This document shows, piece after piece, positions 25,791 through 38,700 of a stretch of DNA of 64,000 nt (the first letter of the stretch is position 1; each line of letters opens with the position of its first letter). The DNA lies in NCBI GenBank assembly GCA_025766275.1, contig JAFKAC010000002.1, positions 310,001-374,000 of the forward strand. Direction: 5' to 3'. The notes below the pieces were generated by a model, which made no database searches, was not told where the DNA came from, and worked only from the letters and a program-made list of their open reading frames with translations. Origin of the DNA: Lactarius indigo (taxonomy: Eukaryota > Basidiomycota > Agaricomycetes > Russulales > Russulaceae). Both the position numbers and the translations under genes were made by a program.

Positions 25791-26050
25791 GTGGGGAGCA
25801 CCGATGGTCGTGGTAGCGAGAGCTGTTAGCTCTTGCAAGTCGTCAGCACGGCGGTAGCGGGCCCGATTGTTGGAGATGCGGTAATTGGGCTCACACACCC
25901 TGTTGTAGTGGCGATCATTCGGGGCAGGAGGAAAGAGACGAAGAAGATGGAACGGATGATGTATAGTAAGCATGCACAACTTATGCGCGTTGTGAGTGCA
26001 CGAATTGTGCTTACAGTACTGTAAGCACTGTCACGCGGATTAGAAAGGTG
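25791..26050 (-). pseudogene. RPN8 5'-end fragment (exon 1, intron 1, promoter) in the array
   Basis: This block aligns with 14951-15230 at the RPN8 5' end. Both carry GTGGGG-GCACCGA..GGTCGTGG-AGCGAG and TGTTGTAGT-GCGA-CAT in the same order. The relic start codon is at 25916-25918 and reads MIATTTG, against MVATTTEQ in RPN8. The rest of RPN8 is absent. It lies immediately downstream of helicase copy 2, exactly as RPN8 lies downstream of copy 1, so it is a junction scar of tandem duplication. Confidence 0.8.
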
Positions 26051-26258
26051 TACCACCGTGACTCGAACTGTAGTAAAGAGTGCTACAGTAACTCATCATT
26101 TACTCCTACAGACTCGTACTACGTACTAAGATCAACCCTTCCAGTCGTGGCATATCCAAAGCGTATCCTGGGGCTGCAGTGCCAATATATCTCAGAAACT
26201 AGTCGTAGATACCGCAGCCTTCCCTCCACGTGCCGACCGACCCCGTCCACTCGGCGAC

Positions 26259-29200
26259 CTATGTTCGACCTATGGCTTCGAACTCCATCGCTCGCGTATT
26301 TGAATGATGTAGCTGATAGCCGGTGCCACCAATCGGGGCCCTGCACTCTGGGCAATGCGCCGCTTGCGCTGCAAGTCCGCACTGTAAAGGTTCGATGAGC
26401 TGGATTTGGGGGACCGAAGAGGTTTACGGACGTTAGCGATTACAAACGTATGTCCGTTCTGGCAATTGAAGAAGTGGCCGTTAGGCGCTGCGAGCAATAT
26501 ACCGTTATTGATACTCCTTCTTGTTGAGAATTGAGGACTTACGGAACTCGAATGATTTCACGATATCTTGTTTTTCTTTCAGAGACAAGGGCTGGTATCC
26601 TCCTTCGGTGCGGAGATATGTCGCCAGGGCTTCATACTCCTTTAGGAATTTGTCTCCCTTTTCACCGCAGTTTTTCGTGAACCACTCCCTCTCGGATTTT
26701 ATCTCATCTGTGTTGGTGACCGGGCGACTGCGAATGTATGTCGTCTCAAGCCCTTTCATCTCGCGCTTAACTGTGTCCGCCTCTAACTGTGTCTTGGTGC
26801 TCAATTCGTTTCGGCGATCGTTGTTGATGAGACCTTGTCGCGATAGAAGTGTGCGTTCCGCAAGAATTTCGAACCGGAACAGCTCTAATTTGCCGCGGAG
26901 GATATTTACCCCAGCCTGAGCCGCCAAACGAGACGCCGATGATTTCTCCGCGATCTTGAGAGCCTTCTCCGCGTCACGAATGCAGGACTCGTAGATGAAC
27001 GACACGAAAGACTGCCATAAGCGTTCGTGGCGGAGTGCGGCTTCGTCTCTGGAGGTGACACTAAGACCTTCGATGCGGCTCTGCGCGATTTGCGCCAACA
27101 TGTACCGCAATTCGAGAGTCAGGAAGAAGGCTTCGACTTGAAAACGAGTATCGGCATTATGCGGAGGCTGGCCAATCTTCTTGTTTACTTCCATCATCGC
27201 TACGGGTTCAGGTGTGTCAGTGGCCCGGTCTGGATCGCTTGCTATTGCGGAAAGTTCGAGGCGATAGAGTGTTGCAAGTGCCGCGCCATACGCCTTCACA
27301 TGGGGTCCGCGGGTCCGTGCGACATCGGTAACCTTCTTGTAAAGCTTGAGGAGGTCACGGACGACCTTGTTCCATGCTCTTCCCTCCTCTCCGGAAAAGC
27401 CATGGACGTTCCTCATGCTCGCCTGGGCTATTTCGTCATGGGGAAGCGGCTCGGACTCCGGGCCAAATCGGGTCCTGCGATGGGCGTCGAGGGCGTCGAA
27501 GTCGTCTGCATTCTCAGATGGCGGTTTGAAAGCGATTGACTTTGCTTCGCCCTTCGCGGTGTCGAGTCTCCTCGAAAATTCTTCGATTTCGGGGCCGACC
27601 TTTTCTATCGCGGACGACATTGTGCTTGCCACATTTTGTTCTAGGATATCTAGGGTTGCTCTCTTCGTAACGCGGCCATATCGAAGGGCGGTGATGGGTC
27701 CACGGCAGGTGGGGCAGGAAGGAGGCGTTTGGAAGTTCACCGGTGGCGCCTTCACGGCCGTGAAAGTGCCCATGGCATCCGACTCGTAGTATTCCGACAT
27801 GTTACAATGGCCGTCTAGCGTTTCAACCGTGAAAATATGTCCGCATTCCAATTTGATGAGACGCTCTGAGACATCATCAGAGCTAAGATCGATCTCGTCC
27901 AGACGCCTTTGCATAATGAAATCGACGATGTCGGCTTTACGTTCGTCCGGAAGGCATACAACGCATGTCTGCTGTTCGCAGGGTTCTCCGCAGACTATAA
28001 AACACGGTATGAGATCCAGCTAGCGGGAAAAAATCGTAAAGAGGGAAGACACGTACTCGACGGACACACATGACCGCACTCTAGCTGTCTTTCGCAAGCC
28101 TTGTCGCAGGGTAAGCGAGAACATATCTGCCAATTACAAATTAGTCTCAAATGAGGAAATTTCGGTCCTTTTTTTAAACTCACAGAACCGCATACGACCG
28201 GACATGAGTGATGAGGACAGCGCCATTCACATGGCTCCATACACGGTGGGCAGGGCTCCCAGCATTCCTTTTGGCATTTCTGGTGGCCACACCGCTGCCG
28301 GCATGATTGTGAACACTTTGGGTTGCACGAGTGATTCGAAGAACAAGCGAGGCCACACAAGTGTCGGCACTTGAGCGTTCGTTCGCAGAGATGACTTTTG
28401 TGGTGTGTGCGAACAAGGGGAAGAGCGCCCGCACCGGGCGTTGCATTATCGCGCGTGACCTGCTGGCACTCGTGGCATCGAGATTTACACGTCCGGCTGC
28501 AGCACGTGGTTTGGCTTCCGCAAATTTCTTTGCATTCGAAGTTGGTGGGGTCCCTGCTACAACCCATGATGCCGCTGTGTTCGCAACCTGGTAGACGCTT
28601 CGGCACTTGAGCGACGCATTTAACCGTCTCCAAATTCCCGAGTCTATGACTGGAGAGTACGTCAAATGGGACCTAGAAGGACCATTTCGGGAGGCACTTG
28701 CCAAGGAACGGATTTCGCAACGTGTCCGCATGGAAGCTCGACATCGTACACGGGGAATATACAATTCCCGCAATCTTCAGAGCACAGCTTCGAGCACGGA
28801 TGAGCCCTGGGACAGGTAACCTTGACACAGGGCTGATTGCATTTCATCCTTCGGTGATTATCTAGGTCGGTGTGACACTGAAACGCTTCGGTCAGTTGGC
28901 GCATAACGTGTACGGGAAATAATATACCATTGAGGGACATACGTGTCCACATGACAGACTATATTCGCATGGTCGGAGACAGCCACCTCCTGGAGCAAGC
29001 GTAGGTAATTGTCCCGGCTCCGAGATCAGTTGTCTTTCGTCGGGGTGACGTAAGCAGACGATTGGGAAAGCGTAACCGAGCTGATCTTCTTTTTCCATCT
29101 CGTCCAAGACGGTCCTCCATGTCTCGTTCCTCCTGAGGTTCGAAGCGTTTCCAAGGATGTAAAGGCCGTGCTTCGCTCGGGATAAAGCAACGTTTATCCT

Positions 29201-32200
29201 ATTGCAGCTCTGGAAAAATCCAAAGGCCATCAGCTTTGACTTCGCGAAAATAGCAAGCTGCGTACTTTCAAAAAGCCAATCGAGGATTTGCCTTCCTCGA
29301 ATGTGCCCGAATTTCTGACCAATGAAATGATCACGATCTTGGCCTCCTGACCTTGGAAAGTGTCTACTGTTCCGATACGGATCTTTAAACATGATGAGCG
29401 GTCAATCGTCGGAGGCCCACGTGGAACCTACGTGTCGAGCAACTTGAACTTGAGCAAATCCTATCTCGTCATCGCCTGCGAGTCCCGTACGCTCTAGTTG
29501 CTCTTCGTCGCGTTCATCCACACTAACCGCAATTTTGAGGTCTCTCATAGCCGCGCGAACCTTTTGCAGTTGGCCTAAGTAAGCGCAGAGCACGGCAATA
29601 TCTCCAGCACCGTCGTAGGAACCCTGCTTAAGGAAGTATAACACAAGGTCGCGTATCATAGAAACCTGATAGAATAGATAGGTTTTGAGGACTAGTGTGC
29701 ATGAGTGTAGTTTAATACGCAGACGCACTTCGAACATGTTGTATTTCGACACCGAGTCGTCTTCAGAGTTCTCCGGATTGTTGTGGGAAAAGAAGAAGAC
29801 GTTTTTCTCCATTCCTTGCACGGCAGGATAACCTTGAACAATTTCGTTGTCCTCAAGCTTAGGGTATAAGATCGTCCTGAATGGGCGCGTAAGACCGCGA
29901 CTGATCTGTCTACGAGATGGAACTGCGTACCGTACGAAGTGGGAGATGCTGGGTCGCATTCTCCGCTGTACGTTGATCTGCGACATGCACATTCCCCCAT
30001 CGGAAAGTCGCTCCATAAGAGATCTATCGAACTTGAATAGCTCCCGCCCGGACGTGCTATCCATAGATAAAGCTTTCGGGGTACATTAGCTTTGTGAGAC
30101 AAAGAACCTTAACGACCCACCAAAAGTCGCTAAATTTGGGCGTAATTGGTTAGGATCCCCAATACAGATAAGGTGTTCGACTGATTATTAGGACGATTCG
30201 ATGAGTATAAATACGCGAGGACGCATACTTTATGCAAATACCTGAGGGGACGAGAGAGGCCATAATGTGCGCTTCGAGGACTTGACCAGCCTCCTCAACC
30301 ATAAGAACCCTCGGCCTGACGCTCTACGCAGCCTCGTTAACATCAAACGCGGAGTACAACCATTCCGGACGAACCGTGAGCAAAGAGACAAGTTTGGCCG
30401 CGCCTACCAATCCGACGATATCAGGTCGTCACAACTTCGTTGTAAGAGAATACGTACCAGTTGTCGTGCAGGCAATCAGGTCGACACGACTGAGGAGTCT
30501 ACGTCGAGCCTACACGATCTCAATACAGTTGGGAGTACGGGTCACTGAATCAGCTCACCTCATCCTGTATGTCTTCGTAGACTTTGCAAGCGTCCTTGTA
30601 TTGTGATTTTAGCTGGTCGAACTCGGCTAGGAGTGATGTATAAGCTATTTTCCGTATCTCGTCCTCCCAAGATTCTGCAAGGCATTGACGTTCGGAAAGT
30701 GACATTGACCAGACGTTATAGACGCTTGTCAGTTGTTCAAGGGTGCGGCTTCCAGAGGGGACTAGCGGAATCTGGCCCCCGAAACCAAGTTCTCCAAAGA
30801 ATACTGCCCGTGGGTCTGAGTTAGTCCCCTTCTTGCCTGCGGTTTTCTTCGTGGAGGACGGGGGAGGCTGGAGGAATTCAATATCTCGGCCACTCTTCCA
30901 AAATCCATAAACCCCTGAAATTTCAGCGTCCTGAGAGGTCTTATTTCCCTTCGAAACTCGCTTCCATTCCCCGTTCTCTTTTTCGTCTTCCTTGATGCGC
31001 CGAAAGTACTCCGCAATCCAAAACGGTGGCTCTCTGAAGGAGTCCGCGTGCTGAGGATGTTGAAAATCGAGGTATTTCTCGGCATCTTCCCAAGTTGTCC
31101 CGGGGAGCTGTATCCGATTCATGATGCGCGTCATCTCTTCTTCTACTCGCTTCATGACAGCGTATTCGCGTCTTATGGGTCGATCTAGTTCGCCACGTCC
31201 TGAAAGCTGTTCTAACCTGTATAGGCTGTACTGCTCTAGGCGTTCGTCGGTCGTTCTGGACCCGAGGCGCACCACATTTGTCGTGATTTTGGAGTCGAGA
31301 ACCGACGTGAGCATATGGTCAAGCGCGTGGTTTGTGAACGCAATGAGGACTGAAATCGCGTGAGAGTGGGCATCATATAAATGGCTCCGCTCACCTATTG
31401 GCCTTATTTTACTCGAGAAGAGGACTCGAAGGATTTCCTTTCCCGTGAAGCTCTAAGACCTATATTAGGGCCAACAAAACGATCGATTTCGCGTCGACGT
31501 TCTCCTTACCTTTCCTGTTCCGGGAGGGCTAGTGACTCGAGATTTAGACGTGAGTGTCTTCAGGAAAATCAAGAACGTACCCTTGTATCAAAGAAACTTC
31601 CCGCGTGAGCGTACCGATGACCGCGTCGACCTGAGATGGATCCAATTCGCTCGAACGCAGAAGCTCTTGACGCGCAGTCGCTACAGACGTCGGATCGTTT
31701 ACGTCGACACTCGAAATCGTTTCTCCCGGTCGAGCCAAGCATTGGAGATCGTACTTGAACTGCGGAGCGCGCGTGTATCGCGGAAGTCCAACCGGCCGGG
31801 AGGCAAGACTTCCGGAGAACGATATGAAATCAGAGAAAGGAACGGAAGTGGGTTCGACGTCCTTGAGAGTTCGAAGGAACGGGTGGAGAGCCTCAAACAT
31901 GATGTTGTTGTCCATCAAGACGGCGAACGTTGACTTGTCGACAGAAATCGGCTGACGACGCAAAGCCATGAGTTCAATTTCGGCATCAAAAAACGAAATT
32001 CGAAGCTGGATTGTGTTTGCATTGGCCTTGGCGAACTCCGCAATGTCCGTACCAAAAGAGACAATAGTTCCGAGGAATACCTGGAATCGACCGGGAGAAA
32101 TGAGGGCAAGAGCGACGAGACTTCCTTGTTGCAAGCGCTTAGAATGTTCCCAATATTCAGCTCTCCTTTTTCCAACTTGATCCCGAGCGGCGCCGGGAGG

Positions 32201-34230
32201 AGGGTCGAGTATAAGTCCGACTGTGAAGTTACGGCGCTCGGCCCTTACGGGTGCAAAACGAGCACCAGTGTAAAGTTGAAAGAATACCGAATTAGCGCCA
32301 GAGGTCTTGTACGCGCCGCCTTTCTTTTTGGGCGACAGCAATTTTTCTAATACTGTGGGTGGCCTCTTGGAGCTAGCTCCGGAGGACCACATAATGTCGA
32401 GGTCTCTCCTGATTTCCCCAACTGATTGCCGAATAGAAGCACTGAGGAGCAACATAATCAGCATAAAGTGATGACGGAAGAACAACGGAAACAGTTGCGC
32501 ACATCATCTCTTCCCTCAATAATCGGAACTGTATGTCGAGATGCCGCTCCATAGAATCCACGGGTAAATGGTGAGGCGCAGAAGGAAGAAAGACTGGAAG
32601 ATAAGGTGGTAAGGGACATAGAAGTTCGTCGTTCGTTGGTGCGATGCGAATATCGCGGATGTCAGTGAAATCGTTATCGTGGCGAGGTTCTCCTCCAGCG
32701 CGCAATGTACCGGGTGGGTCATAAGTTTGTTCCAGTCGGGATACGAGTGCCTCCTGCATTTGACCGGCGGTGAATGTTCCGCGCGGGATGGATCTCCGCA
32801 ACTTTTCTGCGTCTCCGAATTCTCTACCCACGATCTTACTGAGTCGGCTGAGATCCTTCTCGAGCTCTCCCAACGTTAAGTTCCGGATCTGCGTGCTGGA
32901 CGAAGTGATGGGGTCCTGGAAGGTCGGAGGCGACGCGCTCACAGCCGAGGTCCAAATATTGAACCACGAAAAGAGATCTTCGACCAAGTCATGTAGTTCA
33001 GGATGGTTCTTTATAGCACTTTTGACACGCGCGAAATATCTGCCCAGAGTAGTTGAGCGCGGCACCAGAGTAAGGACTGGGTGTCTACTTACTGCGACAG
33101 AACAGTTGAAAGCGTCCCGAAGACCTCCACGCCACTTAATGTGTTCTGCCGAGACACAGGCAAGCCTGGCGAGCGATCCATCCAGGTCTGGGCCGCTATC
33201 ATCTCGCGCATACATTCGCGGGTAGTCGAATGAAAATCGTCATAGTTTCTGTCGAGAAGAGCATATATCATGCTGAAATGGTTTATAAGGATCGAGTGTT
33301 TGATGCGAATACACGATGTGATTTACTTTGTATTTGTATGCATTGTTGTCTTCAGTACCAGGTCTGATGACAAGAACTATGACGTGTCGACAAGAATATC
33401 GTCAATATGCATAACTTCCATTTTCACCTGAGACAGACCTCGATAATAGGGAAATACCCCTTCTGGTATGATAGCGTTGACGACCCAACGCCAGCATTGA
33501 CAGCAACCGGCGAAAATCTCAACACGTCGCCGATGCGTAGCAACGCGTCACCCTATGCACGATGTTACCGTCGAAGCTATTGATTCCAAAAAAGGATTGG
33601 ACGCACGTGAACAATCGTGTCGAGGAATGCCTATCGCAGGAGTGTATGAGATGCGTCACTCAGATGCGCCATTGCGAATCGACTAACCTGAGCCTGATTG
33701 GAGTTCTATGATGCATGAGCGATTAAGAGGTCGCAGACTCTGATGATAGTGGCACTTACCCATGCTTTGTTTCGAGAATTGACACTTGCAAAGATTCGAG
33801 AAAATCCCTCGACATTGCTCGCGTCTTGGAACACGAAGTTGTTGACGAGGTACGGCTTGAGGTGATTATGGGCTTCGTTCGGACGAAGTGTGTGTTGTGA
33901 GTCCATGACAGAGCCGTTGTTCATGGCTAATCCTTCCCGGGAGAAAAAGTCTGGTGATTGGTCTTCGATCTGTGTGGCGTATACCGAGGCAGTCTCCGAC
34001 ACCTGGGTTTTTGCTTCGTGCTTGAACGTGCAGTCGAACGAGCGATCGCATGCACCAGTCGACCAATAAAAAGAGCAGACCCCTCTGGGAACTCCAGCTA
34101 GGTTGATAGGCGGTGTGGCACCACGGCCACGGCCATCGGGGCCTCCCCGACCTCGCCCGCCACGATACCCACGGACTTGAGGGCCTCCGCGTCCACGTCC
34201 GCGGTAGCCACCAGAACTATTTGCTGACAT
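26259..34230 (-). CDS. ZNFX1/Hrr1-like SF1 RNA helicase, array copy 2
   Basis: Large multi-exon gene. Exon 1 (33760-34230) encodes an RGG-rich start and a CCCH finger (CSFYWSTGACDRSFDCTFKH). An 18-nt exon (33688-33705, NSNQAQ) and a 24-nt exon (AFLDTIVH) follow. The helicase core has GPPGTGK ending at 31510, FTNHALDHML, VEEAGQVLEAH (near 30280), GDPKQLRPN, RRMRPSISHF, DTFQGQEAK and NVALSRAKHG. The NFX1-type Cys/His repeats are at about 28040-28960. One long exon carries the RING-like LECGHIF..CPTCRGPI (27690-27880) and a helical region. The last exons form an RZ finger (CQNGHTFVI; CPECRAPIGG) with stop TAG at 26259. The family includes human ZNFX1 and fission-yeast Hrr1 of the RNA-directed RNA polymerase complex. 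I saw no frameshift in the large exons. The RZ finger has GLAAQAA and Tyr where copy 1 has GGAMESA and His. Confidence 0.82.
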
Positions 34231-35646
34231 TTGAAAGAGTAAAGTGTTCAGAACAATGAGCTAGGGGAAGTTGAGGATGGTGATAGGGATCAAGAGCGAC
34301 TGCACGAGCCAGACACACGCAGCTTCGACGCGATGCTACCCTGATGCTATCCCGGACTCACCATTGGCTCACCACACGCAACAAGCCGCAAATGTCGCTC
34401 GTTTTGGTAGAGAGATAGGGAACCCTAATACCTTCCACAGGAAATAACGTGTTCGGTTACGGAATTCCAAATTTCCCCCCAACAGAATATAGTCTTCCAA
34501 AAGACGATCCACCCTTGATTACAAGACGTAGACACCGATCAAAGTAACCCTCATGGCCTTTGAGTTATTGTTCTAGAAAGGTGATAGGACGGAGGGGAAG
34601 TGTAGGTGGGGCTCGGCCAGCGGGAGACATTGCAATGTGATTTCAACGTGTCGATAAAAACGGCGCCCATCGTAATATCACCAGAAAGAGATACCTTCTA
34701 TACACACCGTTGCACTATTCCCCAGAGTCATGTTCCAGAACCGTGCCCAGAAATCCGTCCGCAAACCCAAATACCTGAAGATTGTATTTGGGGTAGCCAT
34801 AGGATCCGGGTAAGCCTTCGCTCCTGACGCACACGTCGATAGCATATGCCGCATTTCATGGTCTGCGCAGTCACGCCGTGAATCTGTGTAGTCTCGAGCA
34901 TTCGTTGAGCAGTAGGAAGCAGTAGATAACGCAGGGTCATCAACATAGTTCGCGAAAACTCCGTGATTATTGGACCAACCCCGACGTACTCTGATTATTG
35001 TTGTCCCCAAGCACAAGGACCCATAAATATCGCCCTAGTAACACCTCTACTACAGCGCGAATGCAACGAATTCTGAATCCATTATTGACAGAAGGTCCGG
35101 TGCATGTGAGATTTCCTTCTGTTTCTTGTTCTGTTTATGTGTGAGAACAGCACGGACACAAGGACGGACAATTTGGAACAAGTTACGTAATCTAGATTTC
35201 GAACCCATTTACAGTTTTCGTTTTTTTGTTTAGATGTCGATGTAAATGTTAGGGCCAGTAAGGCAGACTTGGCTCTTAGGCTTGAACATCCTTAGAACGA
35301 TAATGGCTACGATGGTAACGGCGATTGATGGGGTCCACTGATTACATGCAAACAACTCCTCGCCGATACAGCTGGTTCCATAATGATTGTCCCCAGCCAT
35401 TTTGAGAACATAGTCGGACGCCCAAAACTCGAGAGCAGGATTCAGAATTAAGTCGAGGGAGAAATTCACAGGAAATCAGGTCATCTCACAAGATTAAGGT
35501 TATATAATAGTTATCTTGTAACAATTGGGGTTATGGAATGGTTATCTGTGTTGTTCTGCTCGAGACCTGTGTCATCTCGGTGGCGGAGTTATCCATTCAA
35601 ACCTCGCCCATGTCCAAAAAATGGTCACCGGTCACCTACAAGGCTA
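34231..35646. repeat. Array spacer 2-3 (short form)
   Basis: This 1.4-kb spacer holds the conserved helicase 5' flank, then a block at 35270-35640 that reappears at 46885-47176 before copy 4. The long distal block present in the other spacers and the RPN8 exon-1 relic are missing. Only the RPN8 promoter piece at 35647-35697 survives. A broken relative of the 23840-24295 frame lies at about 34678-34950. Confidence 0.65.
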
Positions 35647-35697
35647 CATGCGTCGCGAGTGTGTAATGTGTAAGCACTGTCACGCGGGTGGACTCTA
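35647..35697. repeat. RPN8 promoter relic at the 3' flank of copy 3
   Basis: ATGCGTCGCGAGTGTGTAAT and the following TGTAAGCACTGTCACGCGGG match 15146-15193 in the RPN8 promoter and 47750-47800 beside copy 4. Confidence 0.7.
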
Positions 35698-35785
35698 ACA
35701 AGCGCCAGTGCTAACTCAATCTGATCAATTACTCTGCAGATTCGTGCTACGTACTAAGACCAACCCTCCAATTCCCTCCATGCAC

Positions 35786-38700
35786 CTATTTTCCACGCTT
35801 GCTCTTGCGACCGGTCGTGGCCTGTAACACGCTCTTGCGACTGGTCGTGGCCTGTGACACGCTCTGACGACCTATGTCTTCGAACTCCATCGCTCGCGTA
35901 TTTGACAGGTGCAGTTGACGGTCGGAGCCTCCAATTGGGGCCCTGCACTCTAGGCAACGCACCACTGGGACTGCACCTCCGCACTGTAAAGGTTAAATGA
36001 GCTGTCTATATTTTGGGGGATCTAAAGGGTTTACGAACATCGTCAATTAAGAACGTATGTCCGTTCTCGCAATTGTAGAAGTGACCTCTATGAGCCGCTA
36101 GAAATATACCGTTATTGATACTCCTTCCCATTGAGAATAGAAGACTCACAGAAACCGAATGATTTCGTGATGGCTTCCCTTCCTCTCAAAGATGAGGGCT
36201 TGTATCCTTCTTCCGTGCGGAGGTGTGTCGCCAGTGCGTCGTACTCCTTCATGAATCTATCTCCTTTTTCATAACAGTTTTGCGTGAACCACTCCCTCTC
36301 GGATCCCAGCTCAGCTGTATTAGCAACCGGGAGGCTGCGAATGTATGTCGCCTCAAGTCTTTTCATCTCGCAACTAGCGGTGTTCGACTCTAACTCTACC
36401 TTGGTGCTCAATTCCTTTCGGCGATCGTTGTTGAAAAGTCCTTGTCGCGATAGAAGTGTGCGTTCCGCAAGAATTTCGAACCGGAACAGCTCTAACTTGC
36501 CGCGGAGGATGTTCACCCCAGCCTGAGCCGCCAAACGAGTCGCCGATGACTTCTCCGCGATCTTGAGAGCCTTCTCCGCGTCACGAATGCAGGACTCGTA
36601 GATGAACGACACGAAAGACTGCCATAAGCGTTCGTGGCGGTGGGCGACTTCATCACTGGAGGCAACATTAAGACCCTGGATACGACTCTTCGCGATTTCT
36701 GCCAACGTGTACCGCAATTCGAGAGACAGGAAGAAGGCTTCGACTTGAAAACGAGTATCGGCGTTACGCGGAGGTTGGCCAATCTTCTTGTTCACTTCCA
36801 TCATCGCTACGGGTTCAGGTGTGTCAGTAGCCCTCCCTGGACCGCTTACTATCGCGGAAAGTTGGAGGCGATAGAGTGTTGCAAGCGCCGCGTCATACGA
36901 CTGCACATGGGGTCCGCGGGTCCGCGCAACATGAGCAACCTTCTTGTACAGCTCGAGAAGGTCACGGATGACCTTATTCCATGCTCTTCCCTCCTCTCTA
37001 GAAAAGCCATGGACGTTCCTCATGCTCGCTTGGGTGATTTCCTTATGGGGAAGCGGCTCGGACTCCGGGCCAAATTGAGTCTTACGACGCGCAGAAAGGT
37101 TGTCGATGTCATCTGCATCCTCAGATGGCGGATTGAAGGCGATTGACTTTGCTTCGCCCTTAACACTGTCGAGTCTTCTTGAAAATTCTTCAATTTCGGG
37201 GCCGACTTTCTCTAGTGCAGAGGACATTGTGCTCGCCACATTTTGTTCTAGGATATCTAGGTTTGCTCTCTTTGTAACGCGGCCATATCGGAGGGCGGTG
37301 ATCGGTCCACGGCAGGTGGGGCAGGAAGGAGGCGTTTGGAAGTTCACCGGTGGTACCTTCGTAGCCGTGAAAACGCCCATGGCATCTGACTCGTAGTAAT
37401 TCGACATGTTACAATGGCCGTCCAGGGTTTTAACCGTGAAGATGTGACCGCATTCCAACTTGATCAGGCGCTCCGAGATATCGCGCGAGCTAAGATTGAT
37501 CTCGCCCAGACGCCTCTGCCTGATGAAATCGACGATGTCGGCTTTACGTTCGTTTGGGAGGCATACGACGCATGTCTGCTGTTTGCAAGGTTCTCCGCAG
37601 ACTATATAAACCCAGTATAAGATCCAGCCCAGGTATAAATCGCAAAGAAGGTACGTACTCGACGGACACCTATGGCCGCACTGCAGTTGCAATTCGCAAG
37701 CCTTATCACAAGGTAAGCGAGAACATATCTGTCGACCAGAAATTAGTCTCACGTGACAAATTCTATAGCCCATTAATACTTACTGAACCGCATACGACCG
37801 GACATGAGTGGTGGGAACAGCGCCATTCACACGGCTTCATGCACGGCGAGCAAGGCTCCCAGCATCCCATTTGACACTTCTGGTGGCCACACCGCTGCCG
37901 GCACGATTGTGAACACGTTGGATCGCACAAGTGATCCGAAGAACAAACGAGGCCACACAAGTGTTGGCACTTGAGCGCCCGTTCGCAGGGATGACTTTGG
38001 TGATGCGTGCGAACAAGACGAAGAGCGCCTGCACCAGGGGCCACATTATCGCGCGTAATCGTCTGGCAATCGTAACATCGAGATTTACACGTCCGGCCGC
38101 AGCACGTGGTCTGGCCTCCGCAAACTTGATTGCATTCGACGTCGGCGGGGTCTGCGCTACAAGCCATGATAGCGTAATGTTCACACCCTGGTAGGCGCTT
38201 CGACACTCGAGCGAAGCATCTGATGGTCTCCAAATTCTCGAGTTGATGACTAGAGCATGCGTTAAATGGGACATAGAAGGGAAAAATACGGAAGGCACTT
38301 GCCAAGGAACGGATTGCCGAGAACCAGATGTCGCGGTGTGTCCACATGGAAGTTTGACGCCGTACATGGGGAACATGCAATTCCCGCAGTCTTCAAAGCA
38401 TAGCTTCAAGCACGGATGAGCCTTAGGGCAGGTAACCCTGACACAGGGCTCATTACATTTCATCCTTCTGTGACTATCTAGGTCGGGGTGACACTGATAT
38501 GCCTCGGTCAGTGGGCGCATGACGTGAATGGGAAATAATATACCATTGAGGTACATGCGTGTCCACACGGCAGACTATCTTCGCACGGTCGGAGACAGCC
38601 ACCTTCCGGAGCATGCGTAGGTATTTGCCCCGGCTTAGTGATCAGTTGCCTTGTTGTGGGGTGACGTGAGCAAATGATTGGGAATCCGTGACCAAGCTGA

